Of a stretch of 14,370 nucleotides of DNA, positions 13,823 to 14,370 are shown piece by piece (position 1 is the stretch's first letter; each line of letters starts with the position of its first letter). The translations under genes and the position numbers were made by a program. Origin of the DNA: DASVBJ01 sp036375895 (GTDB lineage Bacteria > Actinomycetota > Actinomycetes > JACCUZ01); assembly GCA_036375895.1 (NCBI GenBank), contig DASVBJ010000079.1, positions 1 to 14,370 of the forward strand, in the 5' to 3' direction. The notes under the pieces are model-generated. The model made no database searches, had not been told where the DNA came from, and was given only the letters and a program-made list of their open reading frames with translations.

Positions 13823-14212
13823 GGTGTTCTCCTCGTGGTCGAGCAGGGTGCGGACACGGGAGAGCTCCCGACGCGCCTCGGCGAGGCCGTCCTCGAGCCG
13901 GCGCAGGTGCGTGCCAAGGACCCGGTCGACCGTGAACGGGTCGTCCAGGGCCTTCAGCACCGTCGCGATGTCGGCCAACGGCATCCGCACCCGACGGAGC
14001 ACCGCGACCACGCGGGCCGCGCTCACCTGCTCCACCCGGTAGCGGCGGTAGCCGTTGTACGGGTCGACCTCTGCGGGCACCAGCAGCCCGGCGCCGTCGT
14101 AGAACCGCAGCGCGCTGACCGTGAGCCCGGAGGCGCGGGCCAGCTCGCCGATGCCGAGCAGGGCGCCGGCACGGGATCCGGTCGGGTCGAGGTGCAGTCG
14201 GTTGCTCTCCAC
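13091..14212 (-). CDS. MerR-type HTH fused to DNA polymerase III beta-clamp domains II-III
   Basis: Residues are numbered from the longer GTG start at 14221 (376 aa). A MerR-type winged helix-turn-helix lies at 22-91: Ile-Gly-Glu-Leu-Ala, Leu-Arg-Phe-Tyr, Gly-Tyr-Arg-Arg-Tyr. A charged helix at 97-131 resembles the MerR dimer coil. Residues 134-369 match domains II and III of the beta sliding clamp (DnaN): Pro-Met-Leu-Ala-Gly-Ile-Leu, Val-Ala-Thr-Asp-Arg-Phe-Arg-Met-Ala-Val (180-189), Phe-Pro-Ala-Tyr-Arg-Arg (253-258), Asn-Pro-Glu-Phe-Leu-Leu, and the terminal Leu-Met-Pro-Val-Arg-Leu (363-368). Clamp domain I is absent, replaced by the MerR part. I give GTG 14212 as the start because the predicted promoter would place +1 there (leaderless). 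GTG 14221 overlaps the -10. The role is unknown; autoregulation is likely. It could be a repressor/activator that senses clamp-binding proteins. Confidence 0.88.
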   Translation of the reverse strand: MESNRLHLDPTGSRAGALLGIGELARASGLTVSALRFYDGAGLLVPAEVDPYNGYRRYRVEQVSAARVVAVLRRVRMPLADIATVLKALDDPFTVDRVLGTHLRRLEDGLAEARRELSRVRTLLDHEENTMSLSVTMAAADLAAAIDRVRFATSSDPDLPMLAGILCEIDAEAVRLVATDRFRMAVADARPLHVDGGSTSALLPTPFVDELRALATPDGADVVTLHVSPGSVRAEAGDREASAAPLDLEFPAYRRLLREGGAHRVPVDVAEMVAALAEADRRPATADKGRAYDVVRLGLDESGAVAFGVDGGLLELGVNPEFLLEALAASGSDQLVLDLDGPLDPLVLRDLAGGDNFSLLMPVRLDEPTAVGG

Positions 14213-14219
14213 ACGGCTC

Positions 14220-14250
14220 ACCGTGGAGTCTCGACCTGGTCGAGGGTCAA
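14220..14250 (-). promoter_or_regulatory. MerR-type promoter/operator with 19-bp spacer
   Basis: On the minus strand TTGACC (14250-14245) is followed by a 19-nt spacer and CACGGT (14225-14220). The spacer holds the dyad CTCGACC-A-GGTCGAG (14244-14230), perfect but for its central base. A 19-20-bp spacer filled by a dyad is the hallmark of promoters controlled by MerR-family proteins, which untwist the DNA to activate it. The site starts 6 bases after the yajQ stop and controls the MerR-clamp gene, so autoregulation is the simplest reading. The -10 is weak (CACGGT). Confidence 0.65.
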
Positions 14251-14256
14251 GCCGGC

Positions 14257-14370
14257 TCAGCGGTAGTTGACGAACTGCACCGCGAAGTCGAGGTCCTTGC
14301 CCTTGAGCAGGGCCTGCACGGCCTGCAGGTCGTCGCGGCTCTTCGACGTCACCCGCAGCTCGTCGCCCTG
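14257..14370 (-). CDS. YajQ-family nucleotide-binding protein, 3' end only
   Basis: The minus strand encodes the last 37 residues of a protein that continues beyond the right edge. The tail contains Val-Thr-Ser-Lys-Ser-Arg-Asp-Asp-Leu-Gln-Ala-Val and ends Phe-Ala-Val-Gln-Phe-Val-Asn-Tyr-Arg, the characteristic C-terminus of the YajQ family. YajQ proteins are small two-domain proteins of about 160 aa, and some bind cyclic di-GMP and act on transcription factors. The stop TGA is at 14259-14257, and the MerR-clamp promoter begins 6 bases later. The two genes run the same way, so they may also be co-transcribed. Confidence 0.9.
   Translation of the reverse strand, partial: QGDELRVTSKSRDDLQAVQALLKGKDLDFAVQFVNYR

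Noticed and set aside
12869..14266. 465-codon plus-strand open frame opposite the MerR-clamp gene
   Set aside because: It overlaps the end of the secreted-protein gene, lacks a start signal, and reads as a shadow. The minus-strand frame matches MerR and clamp motifs throughout.
1..14370. tRNA, rRNA, CRISPR, insertion sequence, riboswitch or prophage features
   Set aside because: I saw no cloverleaf, spaced direct repeats, transposase motif or integrase motif. The gaps between genes are all under 150 bp.

Overview
The window is very GC-rich, with strong G/C preference at third codon positions, frequent GTG starts and genes joined by 1-11 nt overlaps. Together with the gene content (a second-type partial nuo cluster followed by htpX, and a MerR/sliding-clamp protein) this suggests the chromosome of a high-GC actinobacterium. 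I cannot name a genus.

Layout. (1) 1-185: the 3' end of a DUF2249-like gene, followed by a long GC-rich hairpin and a possible promoter. (2) 320-9132: ten tightly packed same-strand genes, nuoA-B-C-H-I-J-K-L-M-N. They encode the membrane proton-pumping arm (A, H, J, K, L, M, N) and three connecting-arm subunits (B, C, I) of NADH:quinone oxidoreductase (complex I). nuoD, nuoE, nuoF and nuoG are absent, so the cluster lacks the NADH-oxidising module and also the 49-kDa subunit that shapes the quinone site. It must borrow NuoD or use another partner and electron donor. (3) 9274-10137: htpX, a membrane zinc metalloprotease, preceded by an ECF-sigma-like promoter. (4) 10233-13070: a 945-residue predicted secreted protein made of beta-rich Ig/FN3-like and propeller-like modules with six neighbouring cysteine pairs. 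(5) On the minus strand, 13091-14212/14221: a MerR-type DNA-binding domain fused to the second and third domains of the DNA polymerase III beta sliding clamp. Its promoter looks like a MerR-type operator, and an internal ribosome binding site plus ATG lies exactly at the domain junction. (6) 14257-14370: the 3' end of a yajQ-family gene.

How the parts may work together. The nuo genes are almost certainly one transcription unit encoding a quinone-linked proton pump. HtpX monitors membrane protein quality, and its putative stress promoter separates it from the operon. The MerR-clamp gene lies just downstream of yajQ on the same strand, is convergent with the secreted-protein gene, and appears autoregulated. 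It is the most unusual element here. No RNA gene, CRISPR array, insertion sequence or prophage gene was seen. The noncoding gaps are all under 150 bp.
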